Shown here piece after piece: positions 20,546 through 30,202 of a stretch of DNA of 64,000 nt. Location: positions 1 through 64,000 of the forward strand of contig JABDLS010000076.1 in assembly GCA_013002885.1 (NCBI GenBank), written 5' to 3'. The stretch comes from Gemmatimonadota bacterium. Lineage in GTDB: Bacteria > Gemmatimonadota > Gemmatimonadetes > Longimicrobiales > Gaopeijiaceae. A program made the position numbers and the translations under genes. How positions within the stretch are numbered: position 1 is the first letter of the stretch; every line of letters starts with the position of its first letter. Below the pieces are notes generated by a model. That model was not told the origin of the DNA and ran no database searches. It saw only the letters and a program-made list of their open reading frames with translations.

Positions 20546-21607
20546 CTATCGAGCCGGCGTGCCCGAAGCCCGCCGCTTGGCAATCTCTTCCCGCACCGTC
20601 GGCGCCACCTGCGTCCCCAGGAGTTCGATGGCTCTGAGCACGCGGTCGTGCTCCATGGGGCCGACTGTGAGCTGCACGAGGAACCGGTCGTGGCCGAAGA
20701 TCTCGTGCTGGAAGAGGATCTTGTCGATGAAGTCCTGGGGCTCGCCGAGGAAGAGAGCGCCTCGCAGCCGGGACTCGGCGTCGAACTGGGCGCGGGTGGG
20801 TGGTGGCCAGCCACGCTCCTTCCCGATGCGGCCCATAGTTGCGGCGAAGGGCGGGAAGGCCAGCTCCGCCGCCTCGTCAGTGTCGTCGGCAAGGAAGCCA
20901 TGGGAGTTGATCGACACGGGCTTGGCATCGGGGTCGTAGCCGGCCTTCTGGGCGGCTTGCCGATACAGCTCGACGAAGGGCGCGAAACGTTCGGGCATCC
21001 CGCCGATGATGGCCAACGCCATGGGCAGGCCCAGGGAAGCTGCCCGCACCACCGACGGCGGATTGCCTCCCACGGCGACCCAGATGGGAAGCGGATCCTG
21101 TACGGGGCGGGGAAGGACGAGGCGGTCGTGGATGGGAGGGCGATGGGCCCCCGCCCAGGAGACGCGGTCGCTCTCCCTGATGCGTAGGAGTAGCTCGAGC
21201 TTCTCCTGGAACAGTTCGTCGTAGTCCGAGAGGTCCTGTCCGAAAAGAGGGAAGGACTCGGTGAATGAACCCCTGCCGACCATGATCTCCGCGCGTCCAC
21301 CAGAGATGAGGTCCAGGGTCGCGAAGTCCTGGAAGACACGGACGGGATCGTCGGAGCTGAGAACGGTCACTGCGCTGGTCAGCCGGATCTGCTTCGTTCG
21401 AGCGGCGGCGGCCGCCAGGATGGTGGCGGGGGTCGAGGAGACGTAGTCCGGCCGATGGTGTTCGCCGACGCCGAATACGTCGAGGCCGACCCGGTCGGCG
21501 AGCTCCACCTCCTCCAGCAAGCGTGCTGTCCGCTCCGGGGCATCGAGCTGACGCCCGGTCGAGGGGTCGATCCTCGTCTCGACGAATGAGTAGATTCCGA
21601 TCTCCAT
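20546..21607 (-). CDS. LLM class flavin-dependent oxidoreductase
   Basis: [75 protein letters not shown]. Confidence 0.93.
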   Translation of the reverse strand: MEIGIYSFVETRIDPSTGRQLDAPERTARLLEEVELADRVGLDVFGVGEHHRPDYVSSTPATILAAAAARTKQIRLTSAVTVLSSDDPVRVFQDFATLDLISGGRAEIMVGRGSFTESFPLFGQDLSDYDELFQEKLELLLRIRESDRVSWAGAHRPPIHDRLVLPRPVQDPLPIWVAVGGNPPSVVRAASLGLPMALAIIGGMPERFAPFVELYRQAAQKAGYDPDAKPVSINSHGFLADDTDEAAELAFPPFAATMGRIGKERGWPPPTRAQFDAESRLRGALFLGEPQDFIDKILFQHEIFGHDRFLVQLTVGPMEHDRVLRAIELLGTQVAPTVREEIAKRRASGTPAR

Positions 21608-21670
21608 GAGCGTCGTATATACCTTGGTTTCAGTTCAACGTTCGAGGCCTGATCGGGGTCCCTGAATGCG

Positions 21671-22183
21671 ATGGATCGCCCTACCTTGCCCAACAGATTT
21701 GCCATGACCACCAACGCCCGCGCATTTCTCGGTATCGCCCTCGTCGCCTTCGTCGGCGCGTGCTCGTCGGCGCCTGCTCCGTCGGCCGCCCCGGCGCCCC
21801 AGCCCGAATCGGCGCCCGAGCCCGAATCGGCGCCGATGGTCGAGCCGGACGCCGAACCGTCTACCGCCGACGCGATCTTCACGGTGGCTCAGGCGGAACG
21901 CGGGCAGGAGCTCTTTCGTGCCGTGTGCTCGGAGTGCCACGACGAGGCCGATTGGACGGAGACGGGCTTCAAGAACCGGTGGGAAGATCAGTCCGTCTTT
22001 CAGCTCTGGTACTACATCAACGACCGGATGCCGTACGACGATCCATGGAGCCTCACGCGCCAACAGGTCACCGACGTACTGACCTACATTCTCCAACTCA
22101 ACGACCTACCGGCCGGTGACGCCGAGCTCGCCACCGACGACGACTCCATCGACGACTACTGGATCGTGTGGGCTACGAGGTAG
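21671..22183 (+). CDS. c-type cytochrome-like lipoprotein (single CxxCH)
   Basis: Lipobox VAFVGACSS; Pro/Glu/Ala linker; GQELFRAVCSECHDEADW heme motif; MPYDDPWSLTRQQVTDVLTYILQLNDLPAG. Confidence 0.8.
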   Translation: MDRPTLPNRFAMTTNARAFLGIALVAFVGACSSAPAPSAAPAPQPESAPEPESAPMVEPDAEPSTADAIFTVAQAERGQELFRAVCSECHDEADWTETGFKNRWEDQSVFQLWYYINDRMPYDDPWSLTRQQVTDVLTYILQLNDLPAGDAELATDDDSIDDYWIVWATR

Positions 22184-22189
22184 CGGAAG

Positions 22190-22627
22190 CTACTCCCCAG
22201 CGATGGTGATCTTGAACCCCGTCGGGTCCACCAATGAGAAGGCGCGGCCACCCCACGGCGTCTCCTGAGGCTCACTCTCGAGCGTTCCCCCGCGCTCCTT
22301 GATGCCTCCGGCGAGTTCGTCGATGTCCTGGCCCGTCATGAAGAAGAGGCGAAGCCCCTCGCCCTTTGCGCGGTCCCGTCCTTTCTTCCAGTCGTCTTGA
22401 CCGATCATGAGATTGGCCGATCCGGCGACGAGGTTGGCCCCATGGAGTTTCCCCTCGTGCTCCCATCGCTCTTCGATGGTGAAGCCAACGACCTCGGTAT
22501 ACCACCGCAGGCTCTCTTCGGCGTCGTCCACGGTCAGGTTCGGCGAGAGCATCTTGAGGCGCAGGGATTCGGGCTGGGCACGCTCGGGCCGGGGTCCATC
22601 GGAATTCGTCGACATCATCTTCTCCAT
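22190..22627 (-). CDS. VOC (glyoxalase/bleomycin-resistance fold) protein
   Basis: LTVDDAEESLRWYTEVVGFTIEERWEHEGKLHGANLVAGSANLMIGQDDWKKG; PWGGRAFSLVDPTGFKITI. Confidence 0.9.
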   Translation of the reverse strand: MEKMMSTNSDGPRPERAQPESLRLKMLSPNLTVDDAEESLRWYTEVVGFTIEERWEHEGKLHGANLVAGSANLMIGQDDWKKGRDRAKGEGLRLFFMTGQDIDELAGGIKERGGTLESEPQETPWGGRAFSLVDPTGFKITIAGE

Positions 22628-22770
22628 GGGGTCAGTCCGGCGGACGCTTCAACGAAGGAAACGGCTAGCCGCCGGACGGTCATCGGCGGGGTGGCCGATA
22701 GGATACGCGTGGCGCCATTGTCGCGCACGGTTGGGCCGCTGCCACCTCGAGTTCCGCTGAAACAGACTGC

Positions 22771-23967
22771 CTAGTGGCCCACGGGCCGCCCCCGGTCCCG
22801 TGCCGCTTGCTCGATGATGCCGAGGACCTGGAGGAAGTTCGATGGCTCGGTCTGCTCGGCAGCAACCACGGCCGCGGCCTTCCCAATGCGCCCTCGCTCG
22901 CTTTCGTCCCGCAGCGCCTCGACGGCTCTCGAAACAGCGCCATCGTCCGCAGGATCGACAATAAGGCCCGACTCGCCGTGAGTGATGAGCTCGGAGGCAC
23001 CGACCCAGGGCGTCGTGATGACGGGTAGTCCGCACGCCATGGCCTCGAGCGCCGCGAATCCGAAGGAGTCATGCCACGAGAGGTGTACCAGGGCATCGGC
23101 GGCTGCGAGGGCCTCCATGCTCGGGTGGACGGCCCCGGCCAGCGTCACCCGACCCTCGAGGCCGCACTGCCGTATCAGGCGCTCCGCCTTCCTATGCTGT
23201 CGTCGGCCCGTCCCCTTTCCGGCGACGACGAGGTGGAGTGGGCTCTCGCCGGTCGCGCCCTTCACCAGACCATCAGTGCTCCCCAGAACGCGCAGCAGCT
23301 GCCAAAGCCCCTTGAGACGGAAGTTGTGGCCCAGGAAGAGCAGGCAGACGGCACTCTCGGGGATGTGCCACCGCCCTCGCATCTCGGACCGCCGAGCCCA
23401 TCGGGCCTCGGGCGAGAACTCCGACGTGTCGACGGCGTTGTGCACCACGTGCACGCGATCGGATGGAATGCGATAGCTCTCGAGGATTTCCTCGCGCATG
23501 TAACGCGATTGGGCCACGATATGGGGCGGCGGTGTCGATCCCTCGTAGTACGCTCGCTCCCATCGCTGCTCGGCCAGGATCCAGGGCGCCTTCCGCCAGA
23601 TCTTTCTCAGGCGGCGCTCCGCGGGGTGGCGAAACGACCGGAGCTTCTGGCGATAGTGCTCCGTGCCGTACGCCGAGCGGAGAACGTTGGCTTGAATGCC
23701 CCGGTAGCGACGGGAGCGCTCGGGGTTGAGGAGCAGGGCGTCGAGCTCGCGTGCGGCCACGGTGGCGTGAAGTCCTCGCCGTGAGACGCCGTGCAGGCGG
23801 TGGAGGGTGGTGCCCTTCGGTCCCGTCACCCCCTCGGGTTGCGCCTTGACGGTGAGGTAGTGCACGTCGTGACCGGCGGCGGCGAGCCACTCACCCAGCC
23901 GCCACAGGTAGCGCTGCTGACCTGGTTCCCGGGGGTCTGCGACGCGGATGTCGATTCCGATACGCAC
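22771..23967 (-). CDS. glycosyltransferase family 4-type (GT-B)
   Basis: MRIGIDIRVADPREPGQQRYLWRLGEWLAAAGHDVHYLT; VHVVHNAVDTSEFSP; HLSWHDSFGFAALEAMACGLPVITTPWVGASELI. Confidence 0.9.
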   Translation of the reverse strand: MRIGIDIRVADPREPGQQRYLWRLGEWLAAAGHDVHYLTVKAQPEGVTGPKGTTLHRLHGVSRRGLHATVAARELDALLLNPERSRRYRGIQANVLRSAYGTEHYRQKLRSFRHPAERRLRKIWRKAPWILAEQRWERAYYEGSTPPPHIVAQSRYMREEILESYRIPSDRVHVVHNAVDTSEFSPEARWARRSEMRGRWHIPESAVCLLFLGHNFRLKGLWQLLRVLGSTDGLVKGATGESPLHLVVAGKGTGRRQHRKAERLIRQCGLEGRVTLAGAVHPSMEALAAADALVHLSWHDSFGFAALEAMACGLPVITTPWVGASELITHGESGLIVDPADDGAVSRAVEALRDESERGRIGKAAAVVAAEQTEPSNFLQVLGIIEQAARDRGRPVGH

Positions 23968-23971
23968 GAGC

Positions 23972-24562
23972 TCAGCCCAGACGGTAGTGGCGCATGGTGC
24001 CGGCTTGAGCCACCAACCGCTCGGCTCCGAGGAAGCGGTCGCTGGCCTCCCGCTCCACGCGGCGGTGGCAGTCGTGCACGAAGACGTCTGCCCCGTCCCG
24101 GTCCTGATCCACGACCCGCCTCCTGCGACCCAGCACCGACGCAGTGTAGATGCTCTTCATGCGACCAGGCCGGTACCAGCGGGTTCCCCGCGGGGCGTCG
24201 ACGAGAATCATGTCCCATGCCACGTCGTCGACGTCGGCAGGAAGCCCGCTCATCCAGAGACGCTCCTCGAAGCGCTTGAAGATGGGCCAGAACACGCGCA
24301 GCGTCCCATAACGGACATCGTAGACCTCGGCCCCCGGGACCGCGTCGCGGGCGAATGCGGCCCACTCCGCTACGTCCTCCAGAAACACGCTTCGGCCACC
24401 CCGGTTGGCATCGAGCCAGAGAGACGTATCACGTCCCACCCCGAACACGAGCAAATTGCACGGCGCTCGACGCTCGAGCACGTCGTGGACGAGCTTGTAC
24501 TCGTCGTACGTCGCCTGACCGGGGTTCTCCCGTACGAGTGCGCGGATGGCTTCGTCGCTCAT
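23972..24562 (-). CDS. DUF579 / Polysacc_synt_4-like putative polysaccharide (glucuronic acid) O-methyltransferase
   Basis: NLLVFGVGRDTSLWLDANRGGRSVFLED..WAAFARDAVPGAEVYDVRYGT; WDMILVDAPRGTRWYRPGRMKSIYTASVLGRRRR..ADVFVHDCHRRVEREASDRFLG resembles the plant GXM/IRX15 family core recalled from knowledge. Confidence 0.65.
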   Translation of the reverse strand: MSDEAIRALVRENPGQATYDEYKLVHDVLERRAPCNLLVFGVGRDTSLWLDANRGGRSVFLEDVAEWAAFARDAVPGAEVYDVRYGTLRVFWPIFKRFEERLWMSGLPADVDDVAWDMILVDAPRGTRWYRPGRMKSIYTASVLGRRRRVVDQDRDGADVFVHDCHRRVEREASDRFLGAERLVAQAGTMRHYRLG

Positions 24563-24768
24563 GGGTCCAATATCGCGAGAGCGGCCGAAGCATCGAAGGC
24601 GGCGGGGCCGGAGCTACCGACGGCACCGGATTCGTGTATCGTCACGAGGTCACCCCCCGCGGTCGACACACCCATCACCCCTAACGGCTACCACTTCTGA
24701 ACTCCACCACCGATTTCGCTCCGGCTGAAGGGTCGTACGGGGAAGCTGCCCATCGACACGGGGAAGCC

Positions 24769-26613
24769 GTGGCGAAGCTCGAGAGCCTCGTGGCTCGCCT
24801 CGAAGCGGCTCGCCTCGGGACCTTTGTCGTAGGATCGGTCCTCCTGTTGCTGAGGGCGGACCTGTCGGTGTCGCCGGTGATCCCCACCATCGTGGGAAGC
24901 GTCGCTCTCGCCGCTTTCGTTGCACTCGTGGTGCGCCATCGGCGGCTCCGACGGCGCCTGCGAAGGGAGCGGGCGGCCTTCACCCTGGCCCGGGTGGGTC
25001 TGCGCAGGGTGGCTCGCGACTGGCCCGCACTTCACGGGGCGCTCGAGGAGTTCGGCTACGAGGACCCCCTTCTGGAGCCCCAGGCCGCGTCCGACGAGTC
25101 GCACCCCTACCTGGCCGATCTCGACCTGTTCGGTCCCGCGTCCGTGCGAGCTCTCCTCGGATTGACGCCAAGTGCGACCGGTAGTGAGACCCTCCGCGAC
25201 TGGCTCTCGGCACCGGCTCCGGCAGCAGAAGTCCACCGGCGGCAGGCCGCCGTCCGCGTCCTGGCCGACGATCCCGACGGCCGAGACACACTGGCAATCG
25301 AGGGGCTGCTCATCGATCGGGTTGGTACCTCTGCGTGGCGAACGTTCAAGGTGTGGTTGGACAGCCCGTCGGTCTTCCCCGATCAGGTCCCGGGGTGGAG
25401 TCGAAAGGTGGCGTGGGCTCTTCCGGCGGTGACGCTGGGGCTCCTTGTGGCGTGGAGCTTCAACCTCGTTCCGGCCGGAGCGTGGCTCGCCACCCTGGTG
25501 CTCCAGACGATCCTGGCTCTTCGGTGGGGTGGAGCGCTGGGGGAGTACTTCGACGCCGCGGGCGCGAGAAGTCCCGGGCTACGTCGACATCACCCGCTCT
25601 TTGCGGCCTGGGAGTCGTACGAACCTCGGGGGTCGGCACTCGACGATTTTCGCGCCCCGCTGCTCCCCACCGCTGGGCTCCGGGCCTCGGAGGAGATCCG
25701 GTCCTTGGAGCGCTGGTTGGATGCGGCGAGCAGCCACGGCTCGATGATGCATCACGTCTACTCCATCGCTCTTCTTTGGGATGTCCATCTGGCATCTGGT
25801 CTCGAACGGTGGCGAGCCCGGGCGGGAGCCGCGGTCCCGGCGTGGTTCGAGGCCTTGGGCCAGCTAGAGGCCCTATCAGCCCTCGCGACCCTGGCCCACG
25901 ATCAGCCCGAGTGGAGCTTTCCCGACATTCACGACGGCGATCCGGGTTTCGCTGCCGAGGCGCTGGGCCATCCCCTCCTCTCCGACACGACACGCCGCCC
26001 GAGCGACGTCACCTTGGATGGGCCTGGTGGATTCCTCCTGGTGACCGGCTCGAACATGTCGGGCAAGAGCACTTTGCTCCGCTCCATCGGTCTCGCGGCG
26101 GTGTTGGGTCAGGCCGGTTCGGTCGTGTGCGCTCGGCGGCTGGAGATGACGCCGCTTCGGACGTTCACCTCCATGCGGATCCACGACTCCCTTACCGAGG
26201 GAGTTTCGCATTTCATGGCGGAGTTGCTACGCCTCAAGGCGCTCGTCGATGCGGCCAATGCCCGCGGGGCCGACCAGGACGGATTCGAGGCGTACGACGC
26301 TCCCCCAGCCCTCCTGTACCTCATCGACGAGGTGCTCCAGGGAACCAACTCCGAGGAGCGCCGGGTGGCTGCGCGGCGCATCATTTCCCACCTCCTGGAC
26401 TCACACGCCATCGGCGCGGTCACCACCCACGACCTGGCTCTGCACGAAGAGCCACGACTCGACGATTCTTCGAGAAAAGTGCACTTCCGTGAGACGGTCG
26501 AAGAGGAAGGAGACCAGGTCCTCTCCTTCGACTACGTGTTGAGGCCGGGGCTGGCGACGAGTCGAAATGCCCTGAAGCTGCTCAGAATCGTAGGCTTGGA
26601 CTCCGAGCCATAG
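24769..26613 (+). CDS. MutS-related ATPase, membrane-anchored (not canonical MutS)
   Basis: GFLLVTGSNMSGKSTLLRSIGLAAVLGQAGSVV Walker A; MRIHDSLTEGVSHFMAELLRLKALV; LLYLIDEVLQGTNSEERRVAARRII; hydrophobic segments near the N-terminus and around residues 210-250. GTG start. Confidence 0.85.
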   Translation: MAKLESLVARLEAARLGTFVVGSVLLLLRADLSVSPVIPTIVGSVALAAFVALVVRHRRLRRRLRRERAAFTLARVGLRRVARDWPALHGALEEFGYEDPLLEPQAASDESHPYLADLDLFGPASVRALLGLTPSATGSETLRDWLSAPAPAAEVHRRQAAVRVLADDPDGRDTLAIEGLLIDRVGTSAWRTFKVWLDSPSVFPDQVPGWSRKVAWALPAVTLGLLVAWSFNLVPAGAWLATLVLQTILALRWGGALGEYFDAAGARSPGLRRHHPLFAAWESYEPRGSALDDFRAPLLPTAGLRASEEIRSLERWLDAASSHGSMMHHVYSIALLWDVHLASGLERWRARAGAAVPAWFEALGQLEALSALATLAHDQPEWSFPDIHDGDPGFAAEALGHPLLSDTTRRPSDVTLDGPGGFLLVTGSNMSGKSTLLRSIGLAAVLGQAGSVVCARRLEMTPLRTFTSMRIHDSLTEGVSHFMAELLRLKALVDAANARGADQDGFEAYDAPPALLYLIDEVLQGTNSEERRVAARRIISHLLDSHAIGAVTTHDLALHEEPRLDDSSRKVHFRETVEEEGDQVLSFDYVLRPGLATSRNALKLLRIVGLDSEP

Positions 26614-26629
26614 GGATACGAGACGATGG

Positions 26630-29600
26630 TCACCCCGGATTCGGCGCGTCCCTCACGTTGTCCCCCGGCACCCGGTCGATGAGCTTGTTGTACGGGTCCA
26701 CGCCGACCTTCAGCGGGCGCCCGTCCACGACGAATTCCACCGTGGTCGTGTCCGCCGTGACGGGGATCTTGAAGACCGACAGCGGGCGTCCGAGCTCGTT
26801 TCCGGGTTCCTCTTCGCCGAAGACGCCGACCTCGATATAGTCGTCCATGGGGATGACGGTTTCGTTGCCGACGCTGTCCGCGCGGACCTTCCGTGACGAG
26901 AAGTCCATCGTCACCTCCCAGAGACCGTCCCCCTGCTCGACGACGCTTACGTCCTCAACCTTGTTGTCCCAGAGCGTGATGGTCTCGAAGAGATCGGTGA
27001 AGAGGTACTGGAGAGAGTCGGGTGTCTCGGCTCTGAGGTAGCCCAGGAAGTCCCTCGAGGTGGAGTACGGGGCCTCTTCGAAGGCGTGGTTCTCGATGTA
27101 CGCCTGGAGCCCACGGTTCATGGCCTCCTCGCCGATGTAGTCCCGGAGGGCGTACAGGGCGAGAGCCCCCTTGTTGTAGTGGATGTACGCCTGGTTCTCC
27201 GTGCGGATGAGGGGCTGCTCGCGAATCCGTTCGGCGGTGCGCCCGCGGAGGTATCGATCCAACTCGTGGCGCAGGAATTTCTTGGCGTGCGACGCGCCGT
27301 AGCGCTTCTCCATGACGGTAAGCGCCGCGTATTCAGCCATGGACTCCACCATCATCGCCGACCCCTGGGCCCGGGCGCCGACGACCTGGTGGCCCCACCA
27401 TTGATGGGCGACCTCGTGGGCCGTCACGAAGAAGGGCATGTCGAGGTCGTCGTCGTCGTCCTTCACACGGGTTATGAAGCCGATGCTCTCGGAGTACGGG
27501 ATGGTGGCTGAGAACGCCTGCGCGAAGGACGAGTACCGTGGGAACTCGAGAATCCGGACTTCGCGGTATTGATAGGGTCCGAAGTGCTCGGTGTAGTAGT
27601 CGAGTGATGCCTTTACCGCGGCGATCATCCGCTCGACGTTGAAGTCGTGGGTCTCATGGTGGTAGATGGCGATGTCGACGTCATTCCACCGATCGCGGAC
27701 CACGGCGTATTCCGCCGATACGATGGAGAAGAAGTTGGCGATGGGTCGGTCCATTTCGTACCGGAACCAGCGGCGGCCGTCCTCCATCCACTCGTCCTGG
27801 AGGTATCCGGGGGCCACGGCGATCTGGTCGGGAGCCGTCGCGACGGTGACGCCGAAGTCCACCAGATCCGAGTCGACGCTGAATTGGGAGTTCCTGCGGG
27901 CCTCGGGGTCGTCGAGGTCGGGGAGGCGATCCTTGGGCGGGAGGTCGTACTTACGGCGGTCTGCCGGATCGCCCATCTCGAAGGCCTCGTTGTAGCCGAA
28001 GGACGGACCCACGCCGGCGAGGAACGTGCCGTTGGCGACGATGCGGTTGTTCCGGCCCGAGTTGGGGTACCCGAGGGCTTCGAACGAGTAGCGGTACGAC
28101 AGGACCGTCGAGTCGCCGGGGGCCAGGGGCTCGTTGAAGGCCCAGAGTTGGGTGCCGCTGATGGTATCGAGAATGAGGGCGGTGGCACCGGCCTCCCACT
28201 CCATCCGCTCCACCTCGAGGCTCTGGTCGTAGTTCACCAGCACCGAATCGATGGGGGCACCGCTCTTGTTCACCATCGTGTAGCGACCGTCGAGTGAGTA
28301 CGCTCGCCGCTCCGGCCAGAGCTCGACCGTGGCTTCGACGCCGACCACCCGAGGTGGCACCAGGTGGATGAGGGGTCGATACGTCGTCTCCCACTCGGCG
28401 AGCCGCTCCTCTCTCTCGTCGCTGGTGGTGTAGCTGTTGAGGACGTTGGTGTTGTAGAAGATGGCACCCCCGAAGACGATCACGAGGAGGGCGCACCCGC
28501 CCAACGCGATGCCCGTCCGGGGCGTCCACCTCGCGCGCACCATCTGTGCGCGGTTCCGCCACTGCGCGTCCGTCCCACGGACCCATGCCAGGCCGGCGAG
28601 CGCCACGACCATGAGACCGAAGGAGACGGAGTAGCTCCCGTGTAGAGCCAGCTCTCCAACGAAGTGGCCGAAGCCGTTCATGTCGGAGTAGGTGAAGCCG
28701 GGGAGCCACCCCGGTCCGAAGAGCTGATGCTCGAATCCGAGGTTCGCGAGGACGATGGAGCCTACCCAGTAGCCAATGAGGACCAGGTGGCCGACGAACT
28801 TGTTCTGCGCGAGAGCGTGGGCGGCGAAGGAGAAGAGGATGATGGCCACTGCCCACGGCAACAGTGTGCCGAAGAGGAAGACGAAGTAGAGGCCTACCTC
28901 GATATCCGTGAAGCCTTTGACCAGCTGGACGCCGATTCCCACTGGGACCATGGCGAAGAAGACCGTCGTGATGGCCGCCACGACGCTGACGATCTTCCCG
29001 GTGACCAGGGTCGAGGTTGCCACCGGCGCCGCGTCGACGATCTGGTCCGAGCCTTGGCTACGCTCTCTCCACACCGCCTCGCCGGCGAAGATCGTCGACA
29101 GGATGATCATGAAGAGGAAGAACTCCAGGGCGATGACCTCGGCCACCAGGTAGGTCACGGGCCACGTCGTCACTCCGTAGAGCTGGTCCGCGTACCAAGA
29201 GCTCATGGCCGCATCGATGGTGGCGATGAGGAGGATGGCGATGAACGCCTTGTCCTTCAGGATGTGTCGATACGACGCCAGCGTCGTGTCGAGGAACTGC
29301 CGTCGAGCGGTGGCTCCGCCGAAGGTGGGCCGCGCCACCACGTCTCGCAGTGGTGGCTCCGGTTCGGGCTTCTTCCTCGCCCTCTTGGTGGCCTTGTTGG
29401 GCGTCACTTCCAGCCGGAAGGTGAGGATGGTGGCGACGGCGATGAGGACCCCGACGCCGACCCAGATGGCCCGATTTGTGAGGGTGAAGCCATCGAGGGC
29501 TACCACCTGGGCATTCCGCTCGGCCACGGTCCAGTAGCGAGTGGTCAGGTCGAGGCTGATGAGGCCGAAGATGTCGACGGCGTTGGAGAGCCAGTCCTTG

Positions 29601-30202
29601 TCGAGGCTCTGGGTCCAGTTCCCGGCGATACTCCACGCGGCGAGGAGTGCGATTCCGCTGGTGTAGACGGCTACCAGGCTTCGTGTCAGGGCCCCGATGG
29701 CGTAGAAGATGGCGCTCACGAGGAACAGCGTCGTGACGCTGTAGACCAGGAACGGCTGGACGTGGTACCAGAGGTTCGGCGACTCGAGGAGTGTCTCGGG
29801 ATCGGCCCAGGGGACGATGGTGCCGAGAAATGTGCCGAGGGGAATGCCCGAGTATACCACCACCATGACGGCGAAGCCGCCGAGGAACCGCCCTGACAGA
29901 TAGCCCAGTCGGGTGAGGTGCGTCGTGAAGAGGAGTTCGTGGGTTTTCACCCGGAAGTCCCGAAGAAGGGACGTGCCCACGATGGCCACGGTAATGACCG
30001 TTCCCAAGGCCGTCAGTATGGACGTGGCCTGGGCCAGGGCATAGGGCGAGTTCCGCTTCACGAGCCCGGCGGCGCCCACGACGGCGACCGCCTCCGACGA
30101 GACGAGGAACAGGCTGAGAAGGAAAAGGACGCCGAAGTAGAGCCACGTCACCGGGCGCCGGAGGTGGTACGTCAGCTCGAAGCGGAGGATGGGCCAGAAC
30201 AT
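26630..30202 (-). CDS. ABC-2 type permease fused to M1-family aminopeptidase domain
   Basis: 1190 aa; N-terminal multi-TM ABC-2 permease (MFWPILRFELTYHLRRPVTWLYFG...; RDFRVKTHELLFTTHLTRLGYLSGRFLGGF); C-terminal HEVAHQWWGHQVVGARAQGSAMMVESMAEYAAL zinc motif. Confidence 0.92.
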   Translation of the reverse strand: MFWPILRFELTYHLRRPVTWLYFGVLFLLSLFLVSSEAVAVVGAAGLVKRNSPYALAQATSILTALGTVITVAIVGTSLLRDFRVKTHELLFTTHLTRLGYLSGRFLGGFAVMVVVYSGIPLGTFLGTIVPWADPETLLESPNLWYHVQPFLVYSVTTLFLVSAIFYAIGALTRSLVAVYTSGIALLAAWSIAGNWTQSLDKDWLSNAVDIFGLISLDLTTRYWTVAERNAQVVALDGFTLTNRAIWVGVGVLIAVATILTFRLEVTPNKATKRARKKPEPEPPLRDVVARPTFGGATARRQFLDTTLASYRHILKDKAFIAILLIATIDAAMSSWYADQLYGVTTWPVTYLVAEVIALEFFLFMIILSTIFAGEAVWRERSQGSDQIVDAAPVATSTLVTGKIVSVVAAITTVFFAMVPVGIGVQLVKGFTDIEVGLYFVFLFGTLLPWAVAIILFSFAAHALAQNKFVGHLVLIGYWVGSIVLANLGFEHQLFGPGWLPGFTYSDMNGFGHFVGELALHGSYSVSFGLMVVALAGLAWVRGTDAQWRNRAQMVRARWTPRTGIALGGCALLVIVFGGAIFYNTNVLNSYTTSDEREERLAEWETTYRPLIHLVPPRVVGVEATVELWPERRAYSLDGRYTMVNKSGAPIDSVLVNYDQSLEVERMEWEAGATALILDTISGTQLWAFNEPLAPGDSTVLSYRYSFEALGYPNSGRNNRIVANGTFLAGVGPSFGYNEAFEMGDPADRRKYDLPPKDRLPDLDDPEARRNSQFSVDSDLVDFGVTVATAPDQIAVAPGYLQDEWMEDGRRWFRYEMDRPIANFFSIVSAEYAVVRDRWNDVDIAIYHHETHDFNVERMIAAVKASLDYYTEHFGPYQYREVRILEFPRYSSFAQAFSATIPYSESIGFITRVKDDDDDLDMPFFVTAHEVAHQWWGHQVVGARAQGSAMMVESMAEYAALTVMEKRYGASHAKKFLRHELDRYLRGRTAERIREQPLIRTENQAYIHYNKGALALYALRDYIGEEAMNRGLQAYIENHAFEEAPYSTSRDFLGYLRAETPDSLQYLFTDLFETITLWDNKVEDVSVVEQGDGLWEVTMDFSSRKVRADSVGNETVIPMDDYIEVGVFGEEEPGNELGRPLSVFKIPVTADTTTVEFVVDGRPLKVGVDPYNKLIDRVPGDNVRDAPNPG

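Noticed and set aside
25335-26492. 385-aa ORF in another frame of the MutS-like gene
   Set aside because: Gly/Arg-rich frame-shifted translation; the MutS-like frame carries the Walker and signature motifs.
28664-29896. 410-aa ORF opposite the ABC-2/M1 fusion
   Set aside because: Antisense shadow of a well-supported gene; D/E/G/H-rich translation with no recognisable domain.
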